From positions 1 through 64,000 of the forward strand of contig NZ_JACXBW010000015.1 of the NCBI RefSeq assembly GCF_014712225.1: DNA of 64,000 bases, given 5' to 3'. The notes beneath the pieces were generated by a model. The model was not told where the DNA came from. It did not search any database and was given only the letters and a program-made list of their open reading frames with translations. Source of the DNA: Pseudarthrobacter sulfonivorans (GTDB lineage Bacteria; Actinomycetota; Actinomycetes; Actinomycetales; Micrococcaceae). This document shows, one piece after another, positions 34,121-43,160 of this stretch (position 1 is its first letter; each line of letters begins with the position of its first letter). Both the position numbers and the translations under genes were made by a program.

Positions 34121-35932
34121 ATGGCGCGCATCGAGGATTATGCAGTTGTTGGCGACCTTCACACCGGCGCGCTGGTCAGCACGGCGGGCTCCATCGATTG
34201 GCTCTGCCTGCCCCGCTTTGATTCCCCTGCCTGTTTCAGCGCCCTTGTCGATACGCCCGACGCCGGACGCTGGCTCCTGGCGCCCGAAAGCGGCGGCACG
34301 TGCACCAGGCGCAGCTACGTGGACGGCACCCTGGTGCTTGAGACCGAATGGGAAACCCCTGACGGCACTGTCAAGGTCATTGACTTCATGCCGCCACGTG
34401 ATGAGGTGGCTGACATTGTCCGGATTGTGGAGGGCGTGACTGGCAGCGTCAGGATGCATGGCGAACTGGCCATGAGGTTCGACTACGGACACATCATGCC
34501 CTGGGTGCGGAAGGACAAACATGGCCTGCACGCTATCGCCGGCCCGGACGCCGCTTACTTCGTCACCACGGCGCCCGTCCACGGCGAGAACATGCATTCG
34601 GTCAGTGACTTCACGGTCCAGGCGGGGGAGCGGGTCCCCTTCGTCCTGACATGGGCGCCGAGCCATGTTCCCCGCCCGCATACGGTCGACGCCGAGCGTG
34701 TGCTGGGCACAACGCTGGCTTACTGGCGCGGCTGGGCTGCCCAGTGCACCTACAAAGGCAAGTACCAGGATGCGGTGGTCCGTTCCCTGGTGATCCTGAA
34801 AGCCCTGACGTATGCCCCCACCGGCGGCATCGTGGCCGCCGTCACCACGTCCTTGCCGGAACAAATCGGCGGTCCCCGCAACTGGGACTACCGGTACTGC
34901 TGGCTGCGGGACGCCACGCTGACGCTGCAGGCGCTGCTGGCTGCCGGTTACACCGCGGAGGCTGCCGCATGGCGCGACTGGCTGCTCCGCGCCGTGGCGG
35001 GCGACCCGGCGGACCTGCAGATCATGTACGGCATCCATGGCGAGCGGCGGCTGCCGGAAATGGAACTGCCCTGGCTGGCGGGGTACGAGAATTCGAAGCC
35101 GGTGCGTACTGGCAATGGCGCTGCTGCACAGCTCCAGCTGGACGTTTGGGGTGAGGTGCTCGATTGCCTCTCCCTGACGCGGAATTCACTGCTGAAACAC
35201 ACCGATGAATCCTGGGATGTGCAGATTGCCCTGATGCAGCACCTGGAAACCATCTGGGACCAGCCGGACAACGGGCTCTGGGAGATGCGCGGGCCGCGCC
35301 GCCACTTCACCCACTCCAAGGTGATGGCATGGGTGGCTGCTGACCGGATGGTCAAGGGCGTCCGCGACTTCGGCCTGCCGGGACCCGTGGAACGCTGGGA
35401 GGCTCTCCGGGACACCATCCACCAGGAAGTCATGGCCAACGGCTTCGACCCTGTGCGCAACACCTTCGTGCAGTCCTACGGCCGGCCGGAACTCGATGCC
35501 AGCCTGCTGCTGATCCCCCGGGTCGGCTTCCTGCCGCCCGATGATCCCCGGGTGGTGGGAACCATCGACGCGATCCAGAGCGAGCTCACGGAGGACGGCT
35601 TCGTGCTGCGGTACCGTCCAGCGGACAGCGACGACGGACTGCCGGGGGACGAGGGCGTGTTCCTTGCCTGCTCCTTCTGGCTGGTGCAGGCGCTTTTGGG
35701 GGCAGGGCGGGCCGCCGAAGCCACTGAACTCTTCGAGCGGCTGCTGGAACTGCGCAATGACGTGGGCCTGCTCAGCGAGGAGTGGGCAGTGACGGCCAAG
35801 CGCCAACTGGGCAATACGCCCCAGGCCTTCAGTCACTTCGCGCTTGTGACAAGCGCTCTGGAACTGCATCAGGATACGGTTCGCCGGAGCGATACCCCCA
35901 TTCCGCCGGAGACCGAAAGGGTAGGGCAGTAG
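34121..35932 (+). CDS. GH15 family glycoside hydrolase (trehalase/glucoamylase-like)
   Basis: A 603-residue protein without signal peptide. The N-terminal beta domain starts IEDYAVVGDLHTGALVS; the alpha/alpha barrel begins around residue 250 with GGPRNWDYRYCWLRDATLTL. A late Glu in DEGVFLACSFWLVQALL is the probable catalytic base. Actinobacterial cytoplasmic GH15 proteins of this length include trehalases. ATG 34121 follows AAGG closely; GTG 34097 is an alternative. It is monocistronic. Confidence 0.88.
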   Translation: MARIEDYAVVGDLHTGALVSTAGSIDWLCLPRFDSPACFSALVDTPDAGRWLLAPESGGTCTRRSYVDGTLVLETEWETPDGTVKVIDFMPPRDEVADIVRIVEGVTGSVRMHGELAMRFDYGHIMPWVRKDKHGLHAIAGPDAAYFVTTAPVHGENMHSVSDFTVQAGERVPFVLTWAPSHVPRPHTVDAERVLGTTLAYWRGWAAQCTYKGKYQDAVVRSLVILKALTYAPTGGIVAAVTTSLPEQIGGPRNWDYRYCWLRDATLTLQALLAAGYTAEAAAWRDWLLRAVAGDPADLQIMYGIHGERRLPEMELPWLAGYENSKPVRTGNGAAAQLQLDVWGEVLDCLSLTRNSLLKHTDESWDVQIALMQHLETIWDQPDNGLWEMRGPRRHFTHSKVMAWVAADRMVKGVRDFGLPGPVERWEALRDTIHQEVMANGFDPVRNTFVQSYGRPELDASLLLIPRVGFLPPDDPRVVGTIDAIQSELTEDGFVLRYRPADSDDGLPGDEGVFLACSFWLVQALLGAGRAAEATELFERLLELRNDVGLLSEEWAVTAKRQLGNTPQAFSHFALVTSALELHQDTVRRSDTPIPPETERVGQ

Positions 35933-35960
35933 CGCCCCTGTTGGGCGGCGCAGGCTTTCA

Positions 35961-35988
35961 ACTCCACGGAGTAGGTAAGTATACTTAC
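35961..35988. promoter_or_regulatory. Adjacent palindromes upstream of DUF1508 gene
   Basis: ACTCCACGGAGT (35961-35972) is followed by a perfect 14-base palindrome GTAAGTATACTTAC (35975-35988), about 60 bases before the start at 36049. A related sequence lies upstream of the zinc dehydrogenase gene at 37420-37437, suggesting a shared regulator. Confidence 0.6.
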
Positions 35989-36048
35989 TAACACTCGCGG
36001 AGAGTTTCCTCAAAGCACACTGCCGCGACTGAATGAGGGGTGGTAGAA

Positions 36049-36342
36049 ATGGCCGGACATTTTGAGTTGGTTGACGCGTCTGACGGCGGCTACAGGGTGA
36101 GGATGCTGGACGGCTCAGGGAGCCTGATGGCGATCTCGGTGACCTTTCCCACGAAACGCGCCGCGGTGGCGGGCATCGAGATGGCCCGTGAGATTGCGGG
36201 CACGGGCCTGATCAGGGACTGCACCAGCAAAGGTGCCGGGCTAGTGATCCGGGACAAGGCCCGACCGCTGTCCTCTTTGAAGGACGGTCCGGTCTCCAGG
36301 GGCAGGAAGGTTTCAAAGACCCCGCGTACTACGGTCGGGTGA
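36049..36342 (+). CDS. DUF1508 (YegP-like) protein
   Basis: A 97-residue protein beginning MAGHFELVDASDGGYRVRM, matching the YegP/DUF1508 small domain with its F-E-hydrophobic start and a central strand after the VTFPTKRAAVAGIEM segment. The C-terminal third is basic and probably disordered. GAGGGG precedes the ATG. Function is unknown. The HAD gene start overlaps its stop (TGATG), so the two are translationally coupled. Confidence 0.78.
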   Translation: MAGHFELVDASDGGYRVRMLDGSGSLMAISVTFPTKRAAVAGIEMAREIAGTGLIRDCTSKGAGLVIRDKARPLSSLKDGPVSRGRKVSKTPRTTVG

Positions 36343-37079
36343 TGGCGCCGCAGACTAATGGCCCCGCCTCCTGGTGGCGCGGCGCCGTCCTGTTTGATGT
36401 TGACGGAACGCTGCTGGACTCCGCCTACGTGCACACCCTGGCGTGGTGGCAGGCGTTCCGGCAGCACCAGCATGATGTCCCCATGTCAGCGATCCACTGG
36501 TGCGTCGGCATGGGTGGCGACCGGCTCGTGGACAGCCTCCTTCCAGCGGATCGGGACAAGGAGGCTGATGCGGAAATCATGGCCAGCCATGCTGCGGTTT
36601 TCGCCACGAGCTGGCCGTCGCTGCGGGCGTTCGACGGCGCCAAGGACCTGCTTGCCCAGTGCCACGCCGGCGGCCTCGCCGTTGCCCTGGCATCGTCCGC
36701 GCGAAGGGAAGACCTGGCAGCCAGCCGCAAGGCACTAGGCGCAGATGCCTTTATCCATGCGGCCACCAGTTCCAACGACGCCAAGGAAAGCAAGCCTGCC
36801 CCGGACATCCTGGTGGCGGCCTTGGAAGCCGTCCATGTCCCGGCGGCCGACGCCGTATACGTGGGCGATGCGGTGTGGGACATGAAAGCCGCCGCCGCAC
36901 TGGGCATTCCGGCCATCGGACTCACCTGCGGCGGCCGCAGCGCGGCTGAGCTGTTCGACGCCGGCGCCGCCGAAGTCTACGCCGGCCCGCGGGACCTGCT
37001 GAATAACCTGCAGGCGAGTGCCATCGGCAGGCTGCTCGCGCTGGAGCAGCCAAACCCTGAAGCCAAAACCACTGCCTAG
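36342..37079 (+). CDS. HAD-superfamily phosphatase
   Basis: A 245-residue HAD hydrolase of the beta-phosphoglucomutase/phosphoglycolate phosphatase type. Motif I is VLFDVDGTLLDSAYVH with the nucleophile Asp. Motif II Ser is in ALASSARRED, motif III Lys in KESKPAPDIL, and motif IV in YVGDAVWDM. The helical cap lies between motifs I and II. It is coupled to DUF1508 and overlaps the stop of the convergent 87-residue protein by 4 bases. Confidence 0.88.
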   Translation: MAPQTNGPASWWRGAVLFDVDGTLLDSAYVHTLAWWQAFRQHQHDVPMSAIHWCVGMGGDRLVDSLLPADRDKEADAEIMASHAAVFATSWPSLRAFDGAKDLLAQCHAGGLAVALASSARREDLAASRKALGADAFIHAATSSNDAKESKPAPDILVAALEAVHVPAADAVYVGDAVWDMKAAAALGIPAIGLTCGGRSAAELFDAGAAEVYAGPRDLLNNLQASAIGRLLALEQPNPEAKTTA

Positions 37080-37339
37080 GGCTGCCGGCCTTCACGGTTG
37101 TCCGCGTTCTCCGTGAAGCCTGCATCCTCGGCGAGATCTGGCTTAATCCACGAGACGTTGACCTCGACCGAGCCGTCGTCGTTCTTTTCAATCTCCTCCA
37201 CCACCTCCGAGGCTGACGCACCCATGGCCAGGATCCGGGCCCGGTAGCTGGCCACCAGTGCTGTCAGGGTGGCGTCGGTCCAATCCCCCGGACGCATTCG
37301 GGTGGAAATCTCAACGGGCTCCGGCTGGTACAGCGCCAT
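37076..37339 (-). CDS. Small hypothetical protein
   Basis: An 87-residue acidic protein starting MALYQPEPVEISTRMRPGDW, with AAGGAG upstream. I do not recognise a family. The middle predicts helix (TLTALVASYRARILAMGASASEVVEEIEK) and strand (GSVEVNVSWI). It is convergent with the HAD gene and divergent from the zinc dehydrogenase, sharing the intergenic region that holds the GTNAGTRTRCTTAC-like motif. Confidence 0.7.
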   Translation of the reverse strand: MALYQPEPVEISTRMRPGDWTDATLTALVASYRARILAMGASASEVVEEIEKNDDGSVEVNVSWIKPDLAEDAGFTENADNREGRQP

Positions 37340-37419
37340 GGCGGCGTCTCCTTGCTGCTGGTGGGACCACAATCTGTCCCTCCCTACGCTAGGGGCCTTC
37401 AGTGGCCTTCACAAGGAAG

Positions 37420-37437
37420 TTAGTCAGTGTGCTTACT
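37420..37437. promoter_or_regulatory. Second copy of the GTAAGTATACTTAC-like motif
   Basis: TTAGTCAGTGTGCTTACT matches 14 of 18 bases of TTAGTAAGTATACTTACC, the reverse complement of the palindrome region near 35975. It lies between the divergent 87-residue protein gene and the zinc dehydrogenase gene. Confidence 0.5.
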
Positions 37438-37502
37438 TTTTCCTGCCCGACGCGTTAGCGTCGAAGGACAGACACCCGCCGGATCCTACAGAAAGGCAGG
37501 CC

Positions 37503-38684
37503 ATGAAGGCACTCACGTGGCAAGGCAAACGCTCGGTCAGGGTAGAAAACGTCCCCGACCCTGTGATCCAGGAACCCACGGATGCGATTGTACGGATCAC
37601 GTCCACGGCCATCTGCGGCTCGGACCTGCACCTCTACGAAGTACTGGGCCCCTACATGCACAAGGGCGATGTGATCGGGCACGAACCCATGGGCATCGTG
37701 GAGGAAGTGGGCAGCGCCGTCACCAACCTGAAAAAAGGCGACCGCGTGGTGGTTCCCTTCAATATCTCCTGCGGCCACTGCTACATGTGTTCGCAGGGCC
37801 TGCAGTCCCAGTGCGAGACCACCCAGGTAAAGGAGAAAGGATCCGGCGCCGCCCTCTTTGGATTTTCGGAGTTATACGGATCCGTCCCCGGCGGGCAGGC
37901 GGAGTTCCTTCGCGTACCGCACGCAGACTACGGGCCGGTGAAAGTGGGCGTGGACCTGCCGGATGAGCGGTACCTTTTCCTCTCCGACATTCTTCCCACG
38001 GCCTGGCAGGGGGTGGAGTACGCCGACGTCGCCCCCGGCGGCACGCTCGCGGTGTTCGGGCTGGGGCCGGTGGGCCAGTTTGCCAGCCGGATCGGCGTCC
38101 ACCGCGGGCTTCGGGTCATCGGTGTGGATCCCGTCGCCGAGCGCCGCGCCATGGCCGGGCGGCACGGGGTGGAGACGCTCGATTACAGCAAGGATGTGGC
38201 GGAGGAACTGCGGGAAATGACAGACGGACGGGGGCCGGATGCGGTGCTGGACGCCGTCGGAATGGAAGCCCACGGTTCCCCTGTGGCTGGCTTCGCGCAC
38301 CATGCGCTGGGCCTCCTGCCCGACAAGCTGGCGCAAAAGGCCATGGAGACGGCCGGCGTGGACCGGCTGGCTGCGCTGCACACCTCCATCGACGCCGTGC
38401 GGCGCGGCGGGACAATCTCGCTCAGCGGTGTGTACGGCGGCGAGGCCAGTCCCATGCCGTTGCTGACCATGTTCGACAAGCAGATCCAGGTGCGGATGGG
38501 GCAGTGCAACGTGCGCCGCTGGACGGATGACCTGCTTCCGCTCGTGGAGGACGACGCCGATCCGCTGGGCGTGATGGACCTGGTCACCCACCGCTCGGGC
38601 CTGGACGGCGCGCCCGCCCTCTACGAGAAGTTCCAGAAGAAAGAGGACGGCTGCATCAAGGTGGTCCTCAACCCCGGGCAGTAG
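37503..38684 (+). CDS. Zinc-dependent alcohol dehydrogenase (formaldehyde dehydrogenase-like)
   Basis: A 393-residue MDR enzyme. The catalytic zinc Cys and following residues are CGSDLHLYEV, with GHEPMGIVEEV after it. The structural zinc site is CGHCYMCSQGLQSQC. The Rossmann segment reads FGLGPVGQFASRIG and VIGVDPVAERR. The insert FGFSELYGSVPGGQAE is typical of the glutathione-independent formaldehyde dehydrogenase-like branch. Substrate is not determined. The inverted repeat at its 3' end may act as a bidirectional terminator. Confidence 0.9.
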   Translation: MKALTWQGKRSVRVENVPDPVIQEPTDAIVRITSTAICGSDLHLYEVLGPYMHKGDVIGHEPMGIVEEVGSAVTNLKKGDRVVVPFNISCGHCYMCSQGLQSQCETTQVKEKGSGAALFGFSELYGSVPGGQAEFLRVPHADYGPVKVGVDLPDERYLFLSDILPTAWQGVEYADVAPGGTLAVFGLGPVGQFASRIGVHRGLRVIGVDPVAERRAMAGRHGVETLDYSKDVAEELREMTDGRGPDAVLDAVGMEAHGSPVAGFAHHALGLLPDKLAQKAMETAGVDRLAALHTSIDAVRRGGTISLSGVYGGEASPMPLLTMFDKQIQVRMGQCNVRRWTDDLLPLVEDDADPLGVMDLVTHRSGLDGAPALYEKFQKKEDGCIKVVLNPGQ

Positions 38685-38708
38685 CTCCGGGCCCTGGCCG
38701 CTGCCCGG
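38674..38708. terminator. Possible bidirectional terminator hairpin
   Basis: CCGGGCAG (38674-38681) pairs with CTGCCCGG (38701-38708) across a 19-base loop, between the convergent dehydrogenase and SCP2-like genes. Confidence 0.45.
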
Positions 38709-38716
38709 AAACGGGG

Positions 38717-39094
38717 CTACAGCGGCAGGAGGGCGGAGAGGTCCGCGCGCAGCCCGGACGCTGCCACCCGGTGCCCGGCCACCGCGTCCGCCCACGTCAA
38801 CTCGCCGGTCACCAACGACAGCCAGGTGGCGGCGTCGCACTCGATCACGTTCGGCGGGGTGCCGCGGGTGTGCCGCGGCCCCTCGACGCACTGGGTGACG
38901 CCGAAGGGCGGCACCCGCACCTCCACCGAGTTGCCCGGCGCCCGCGCGGTCACTTCCTCCAGCGTGTAGCGCACCGCCGTGGCGGTGACGTTGCGGGGGA
39001 GCGGGACGTCCGACGGCGTTGTGGCGGCTTCCCGCCACGCGGCCAGTGCCGCCGTGCCTTCTTCGATGCCGATCCGGCGGCGCGCGACGGCCAC
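38717..39094 (-). CDS. Sterol carrier (SCP2-like) family protein
   Basis: A 125-residue protein from a GTG start just after the asparaginase stop. It begins VAVARRRIGIEEGTAALAAW, contains VRYTLEEVTARAPGNSVEVRVPPFG and ends with TWLSLVTGELTWADAVAGHRVAASGLRADL. That last segment is the SCP2-type lipid-binding fold also found in maleylpyruvate isomerase-like proteins. The actinobacterial role is unknown. Coupled to asparaginase with a 2-base gap. Confidence 0.8.
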   Translation of the reverse strand: MAVARRRIGIEEGTAALAAWREAATTPSDVPLPRNVTATAVRYTLEEVTARAPGNSVEVRVPPFGVTQCVEGPRHTRGTPPNVIECDAATWLSLVTGELTWADAVAGHRVAASGLRADLSALLPL

Positions 39095-39096
39095 GG

Positions 39097-40113
39097 CTAG
39101 TCCAGGAGGGCGGACACGGCCGGACCCAGGCGGATCTTGCCGACCGGGTGGCTGCCGCCCATCACGGGGGAAACGACTCTTTCCAGGACGCTGGAGACGC
39201 CCGGGATATCCACGGCGCCGGCTGCGGCGAGCAGGGTCAGGCCCACCAGTGAGGTGGCCCGCAGGTTCCCGTCCAGCATCTTGATGGCCACGGAGACGCC
39301 CTGGGGCGTGGCCATGGCCAGGACTCCCTCGGCGCCGATCTTGGCGATGATGCCCAGTTCGTCCATCACAACCGTGTTGGCCTCGCCCCGGCCCTGCACA
39401 GCCCACGGGTAGTCGAGCATGGACGTGGCGATGGTGGCGGCGCGGGCGTTGGAGTTTTTGTCACCCGGCGCCTTGGCCAGCAGCGAATAGGCGCGGGCCA
39501 GCCCGGTCAGCGAAATGGCTGCCACCGGGGCCCCGCAGCCGTCGATGCCCAGGTGGGCGATCTGCTCGCCGCTGTATTCCTCAATCACGCTGCGGACGCG
39601 CTGCTGGAGCGGATGGTTCGGCTCAAGATAGCTGTGGGTGTCCCAGCCGTTTTCGGTGCAGGCCCACAGGAACGCGGCGTGCTTCCCGGAGCAGTTGAAG
39701 GCCAGCTTGGATCGGCCTTTGTCAGAGCGCAGCAGCCAGTTGCGGGCCGTCTCGTCCTGCGGCCACGCGGTGGGGCACTGCAGCTGGTCTTCTTTCACGC
39801 CGGCGGCCTTCAGCATTCCTTCCACCACATCCATGTGGTCAAGGGAACCCACGTGGCTGCCGCAGGCGACGGCCGCCTGCGCGCCGCGCAACGGGACGCC
39901 GGACTGCATGGACGCCAGCGCCTGGAACGGTTTGAGCGAGGACCTCGCGTAGAGGGGGGTCCTGATGTCGCCGAGTTCGGTGACAACCGAACCGTCGGCG
40001 GACAGCACCACTGCGGAGCCGATGTGCCGGGACTCCACGAAGCCACTGCGTTCAACGACGGCAAGTTCGACGGCGGAGTCCACGGTGAAAGTGGCGTGCG
40101 GGTTGTGCGGCAT
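39097..40113 (-). CDS. Asparaginase (AnsA2/Rhizobium etli type II-like)
   Basis: A 338-residue protein of the asparaginase family that is unrelated to the classical EcAI/EcAII fold. Conserved elements are YARSSLKPFQALA with the catalytic Ser/Lys, ACGSHVGS, FNCSGKHAAFLWAC with the Cys and Lys, and GIDGCGAPVAA. It hydrolyses L-asparagine to aspartate and ammonia. It lies upstream of the SCP2-like gene in a leftward pair. Confidence 0.9.
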   Translation of the reverse strand: MPHNPHATFTVDSAVELAVVERSGFVESRHIGSAVVLSADGSVVTELGDIRTPLYARSSLKPFQALASMQSGVPLRGAQAAVACGSHVGSLDHMDVVEGMLKAAGVKEDQLQCPTAWPQDETARNWLLRSDKGRSKLAFNCSGKHAAFLWACTENGWDTHSYLEPNHPLQQRVRSVIEEYSGEQIAHLGIDGCGAPVAAISLTGLARAYSLLAKAPGDKNSNARAATIATSMLDYPWAVQGRGEANTVVMDELGIIAKIGAEGVLAMATPQGVSVAIKMLDGNLRATSLVGLTLLAAAGAVDIPGVSSVLERVVSPVMGGSHPVGKIRLGPAVSALLD

Positions 40114-40149
40114 ATTGCCAGTCTAGGGGCGGGCCGGCCGATTTCCGGG

Positions 40150-41727
40150 CTACTCCACGGTGACCATGACCGACTGCCAGCCGGAGGCGCCGTCGGGTAC
40201 GGGATCGGCCCGCCGGTCCGTCTGCACCTCGCCGGTCCCATCGGTGGCCCGGACCTTGATGTAATGCGGCCCGGGCGTGGCGTCCCAGTCGAAGGACCAC
40301 TGGCGCCAGGTGATGAGGGACGCTTCGGCGGACAGGACAGCCTCGGCCCACGGGTTGTTGTCTATCTGGACTTCCACCTTGGTGATGCCGCGGGTCTGTG
40401 CCCAGGCCGTGCCGCCGATGGCCACGCGGCCGGCCGGCACCTTGGCGAAGGATTTGGGCACCTCCACCCGGGCCATGGTCTTGATGGGGCCGCGTTCCGA
40501 CCAACCCCGCTGAGTCCAGTAGGCCTTGTTGTCCGCGAAGCGCGTCACCTCCAGGTCAACCACCCACTTGGTGGCGGAGACGAACCCGTACAACCCGGGC
40601 ACCACCATGCGCACCGGATAACCGTGTTCCAGCGGCAGCGGCTCGCCGTTCATCCCGATCGCCAGCATGGCGTCGCGGTCATCCTGAAGGACTTCCAACG
40701 GTGTCGAGGCACTGAAGCCATCAATCGACGTCGAGAGCACCATGTCCGCACCTGCCTGGGGCCGGGCCCGCTTGAGGACCTCGCGGATGGGCAGCCCGAG
40801 CCAGCGCGCGTTCCCGGCCAGGTTTCCGCCGACGGGGTTGGACACGCAGGTGAGGGTTACGTGCGATTCGATGAGGTCGGCGTCGAGCAGGTCCTGGAAC
40901 CTCAACCGGACTTCCTGCTCCACCAGGCCGTGGACCCGGAGCTCCCAGTCCTCCGCATTGATTTCCGGCACGCTCAGGGCGGTGTCAATGCGGTAGAAGT
41001 CGGCATTGGGCGTCGACCACGGCGTCACGCCGGCCACCGGGGACTGCACGCCCGCGGGCACGGCCGTGGCCGCCTTCACCGGCGCGGGCAACTGCAGGGC
41101 GTCCCGGGCTTTGGCGATGTTGCTGCGGGCGGCACTGAGCAGGCGTCCGCCCGTGGCAGCGATTCCGGCGCCCGCCACGGTGATCCCGGCCGCGGCGAAG
41201 AAACGGCGGCGGCTGGACGCGGGCCGGCCAGGTTCCTCGGCGCCCGTGTCCGCAGGTGCCTCCGGCCAGGCCTTCAGCCGCCAGAGCGGGGCCACCAGGA
41301 GCCGCAGCGCCGCGAGCCCGGCCACCGTGCCCAACACCGTGGGGATCGCATCCAGGGGCCGGACGCCGGCCCGCGTCACCACGCTGGCCACAATGACGGC
41401 TCCCATCAGCAGCACACCGGCCACGCCCAAGGCCCACTTGCGGTAAGCCACCACGCCCAGGATGCAGGCCAGCACGAGGATCGTCAGCCCCATGCCAACA
41501 AACAGGGCGGCCTTGTCGTTGGTGCCGAACGTCGCGATCGCAAAATCCTTCATCCACGGCGGGGTGAAGTCGATGAACGTGGACCCGAGGGCAATGATCG
41601 GGGTGGCCCGCGCCGTAAAGAACGCGCCGATCAGCTCCGCAACGGAAAGCACGACGGCGGCCGCGGCAACGCCTGCCACGGCAGCGAGGGCAGCGGGCTG
41701 CTTGAGCCAGTTCATCAGCTTCTTCAT
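40150..41727 (-). CDS. Membrane-anchored molybdopterin-dependent oxidoreductase (sulfite oxidase-like)
   Basis: A 525-residue protein. The N-terminal 160 residues hold about four membrane segments, followed by a twin-arginine-like SSRRRFFAAAG before another hydrophobic stretch. The sulfite-oxidase-type Mo domain has the Mo-ligand Cys in VTLTCVSNPVGG and HGYPVRMVVPGLYG. The C-terminal dimerisation domain follows (ITKVEVQIDNNPW). The physiological substrate is uncertain. ATG 41727 is chosen where the membrane region begins. Divergent from purD. Confidence 0.9.
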   Translation of the reverse strand: MKKLMNWLKQPAALAAVAGVAAAAVVLSVAELIGAFFTARATPIIALGSTFIDFTPPWMKDFAIATFGTNDKAALFVGMGLTILVLACILGVVAYRKWALGVAGVLLMGAVIVASVVTRAGVRPLDAIPTVLGTVAGLAALRLLVAPLWRLKAWPEAPADTGAEEPGRPASSRRRFFAAAGITVAGAGIAATGGRLLSAARSNIAKARDALQLPAPVKAATAVPAGVQSPVAGVTPWSTPNADFYRIDTALSVPEINAEDWELRVHGLVEQEVRLRFQDLLDADLIESHVTLTCVSNPVGGNLAGNARWLGLPIREVLKRARPQAGADMVLSTSIDGFSASTPLEVLQDDRDAMLAIGMNGEPLPLEHGYPVRMVVPGLYGFVSATKWVVDLEVTRFADNKAYWTQRGWSERGPIKTMARVEVPKSFAKVPAGRVAIGGTAWAQTRGITKVEVQIDNNPWAEAVLSAEASLITWRQWSFDWDATPGPHYIKVRATDGTGEVQTDRRADPVPDGASGWQSVMVTVE

Positions 41728-41798
41728 GGTGTGGGTTCGTTGCGGCAGGCCTTTCGGATGGTTGGGGATGGTTGGGCCGGGACACAACGTATGAACAT

Positions 41799-41834
41799 TG
41801 CCCTTAGGAAAGGGCAGGGTGCACAAAGTACCCT
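41799..41834 (+). promoter_or_regulatory. Two adjacent inverted repeats in the purD leader
   Basis: TGCCCTT-AGGA-AAGGGCA (41799-41816) is directly followed by AGGGT-N9-ACCCT (41816-41834). The second ends just before the TTGGAGA ribosome-binding region of the GTG start at 41843. They could be an operator or a leader RNA structure. Confidence 0.45.
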
Positions 41835-41842
41835 TGGAGACT

Positions 41843-43159
41843 GTGAAGGTACTCGTCATTGGCCCTGGAGGCCGCGAACACGCCATTGTCCGCTCCCTGC
41901 TCGCCGACCCCAACGTCTCCGAGGTCCACGCAGCGCCCGGCAACGCCGGCATCAGCAAACTGGTACCAACCCATAAAGTGGACGGGAACAACCCCGACGC
42001 GGTGGCGGCCCTGGCCACCAAGCTGGGCGTGGACCTGGTGGTGGTGGGCCCCGAAGCTCCGCTGGCCGCCGGCGTGTCCGACGCGGTCCGCGACGCCGGC
42101 ATTCCCGTCTTCGGGCCCAGCAAGGCCGCGGCCCAGCTGGAGGCCTCCAAAGCGTTCGCCAAGGAAGTCATGGCTGCTGCGGACGTTCCTACGGCCATGG
42201 CCATGGTGGCCACCAACGCCGGGGAAGCAGCCTCAGCACTGGACACCTTCGGCGCACCCTACGTGGTGAAGGACGACGGCCTGGCAGCAGGCAAGGGCGT
42301 GGTGGTCACCAAAAACCGCGACGAGGCCCTGGCCCACGCGCAGACGTGCTTCGACGCCGGCGGCACCGTGGTGATCGAGGAGTTCCTGGACGGTCCGGAA
42401 GTTTCCGTTTTTGTCCTGTGCGACGGCCGCAACACCGTCGCCCTGTCTCCGGCGCAGGACTTCAAGCGCATCTTTGACAACGACGAAGGCCCCAACACCG
42501 GCGGCATGGGCGCGTACACTCCGCTGGAATGGGCGCCCGCCGGGCTGGTCGACGAAGTCATTGAGCGCGTGGCCCAGCCCACCGTCAACGAAATGGCCCA
42601 CCGGGGCACCCCGTTCGTGGGCGTGCTGTTCGTTGGCCTTGCACTGACTTCGCGCGGCACCCGCGTCATCGAGTTCAACGTCCGCTTCGGCGACCCCGAG
42701 ACCCAGGCGGTGCTGGCCCGGCTGAAGACACCGCTCGGTGCGCTGCTGCTGGCAGCTGCCAAGGGCGAACTGGACAAGGCAGATGAGCTGCGCTGGTCCA
42801 GGGAGACCGCGGTCGCCGTCGTCGTCGCGTCCGAAAACTATCCCGACACTCCCCGCACCGGGGACCGTATCCGTGGCCTCAAAAAAGTGGATGAGCTCGA
42901 GGGCGTGCACGTGATTCATGCGGGCACCGCGCTTGACGACGACGGCAAGGTTGTTTCCGCCGGCGGCCGGGTGCTCGCCGTGGTGGCCCTCGGCACCGAC
43001 CTCGTGGAGGCCCGTGAACGGGCATACGACGGCGTGGAGCTGGTTCACTTGGAAGGCTCCCAGTTCCGGACGGATATTGGACGCAAAGCTGCCCGCGGCG
43101 AGATCAAGGTTGCGTCCAGCGCAACCGGATCGCTGCCTGTCACGAAGGCGAAGGCATAA
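41843..43159 (+). CDS. purD: Phosphoribosylamine-glycine ligase
   Basis: A 438-residue ATP-grasp enzyme of de novo purine synthesis; it joins phosphoribosylamine and glycine to give GAR. Key motifs are VLVIGPGGREHAI, VVVGPEAPLAAG, VVKDDGLAAGKGVVVT, IEEFLDGPEVSVF, NTGGMGAYTP and FNVRFGDPETQ. The GTG at 41843 follows TTGGAGA. It is one base before purC, forming a purD-purC operon. Confidence 0.95.
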   Translation: MKVLVIGPGGREHAIVRSLLADPNVSEVHAAPGNAGISKLVPTHKVDGNNPDAVAALATKLGVDLVVVGPEAPLAAGVSDAVRDAGIPVFGPSKAAAQLEASKAFAKEVMAAADVPTAMAMVATNAGEAASALDTFGAPYVVKDDGLAAGKGVVVTKNRDEALAHAQTCFDAGGTVVIEEFLDGPEVSVFVLCDGRNTVALSPAQDFKRIFDNDEGPNTGGMGAYTPLEWAPAGLVDEVIERVAQPTVNEMAHRGTPFVGVLFVGLALTSRGTRVIEFNVRFGDPETQAVLARLKTPLGALLLAAAKGELDKADELRWSRETAVAVVVASENYPDTPRTGDRIRGLKKVDELEGVHVIHAGTALDDDGKVVSAGGRVLAVVALGTDLVEARERAYDGVELVHLEGSQFRTDIGRKAARGEIKVASSATGSLPVTKAKA

Positions 43160-43160
43160 C

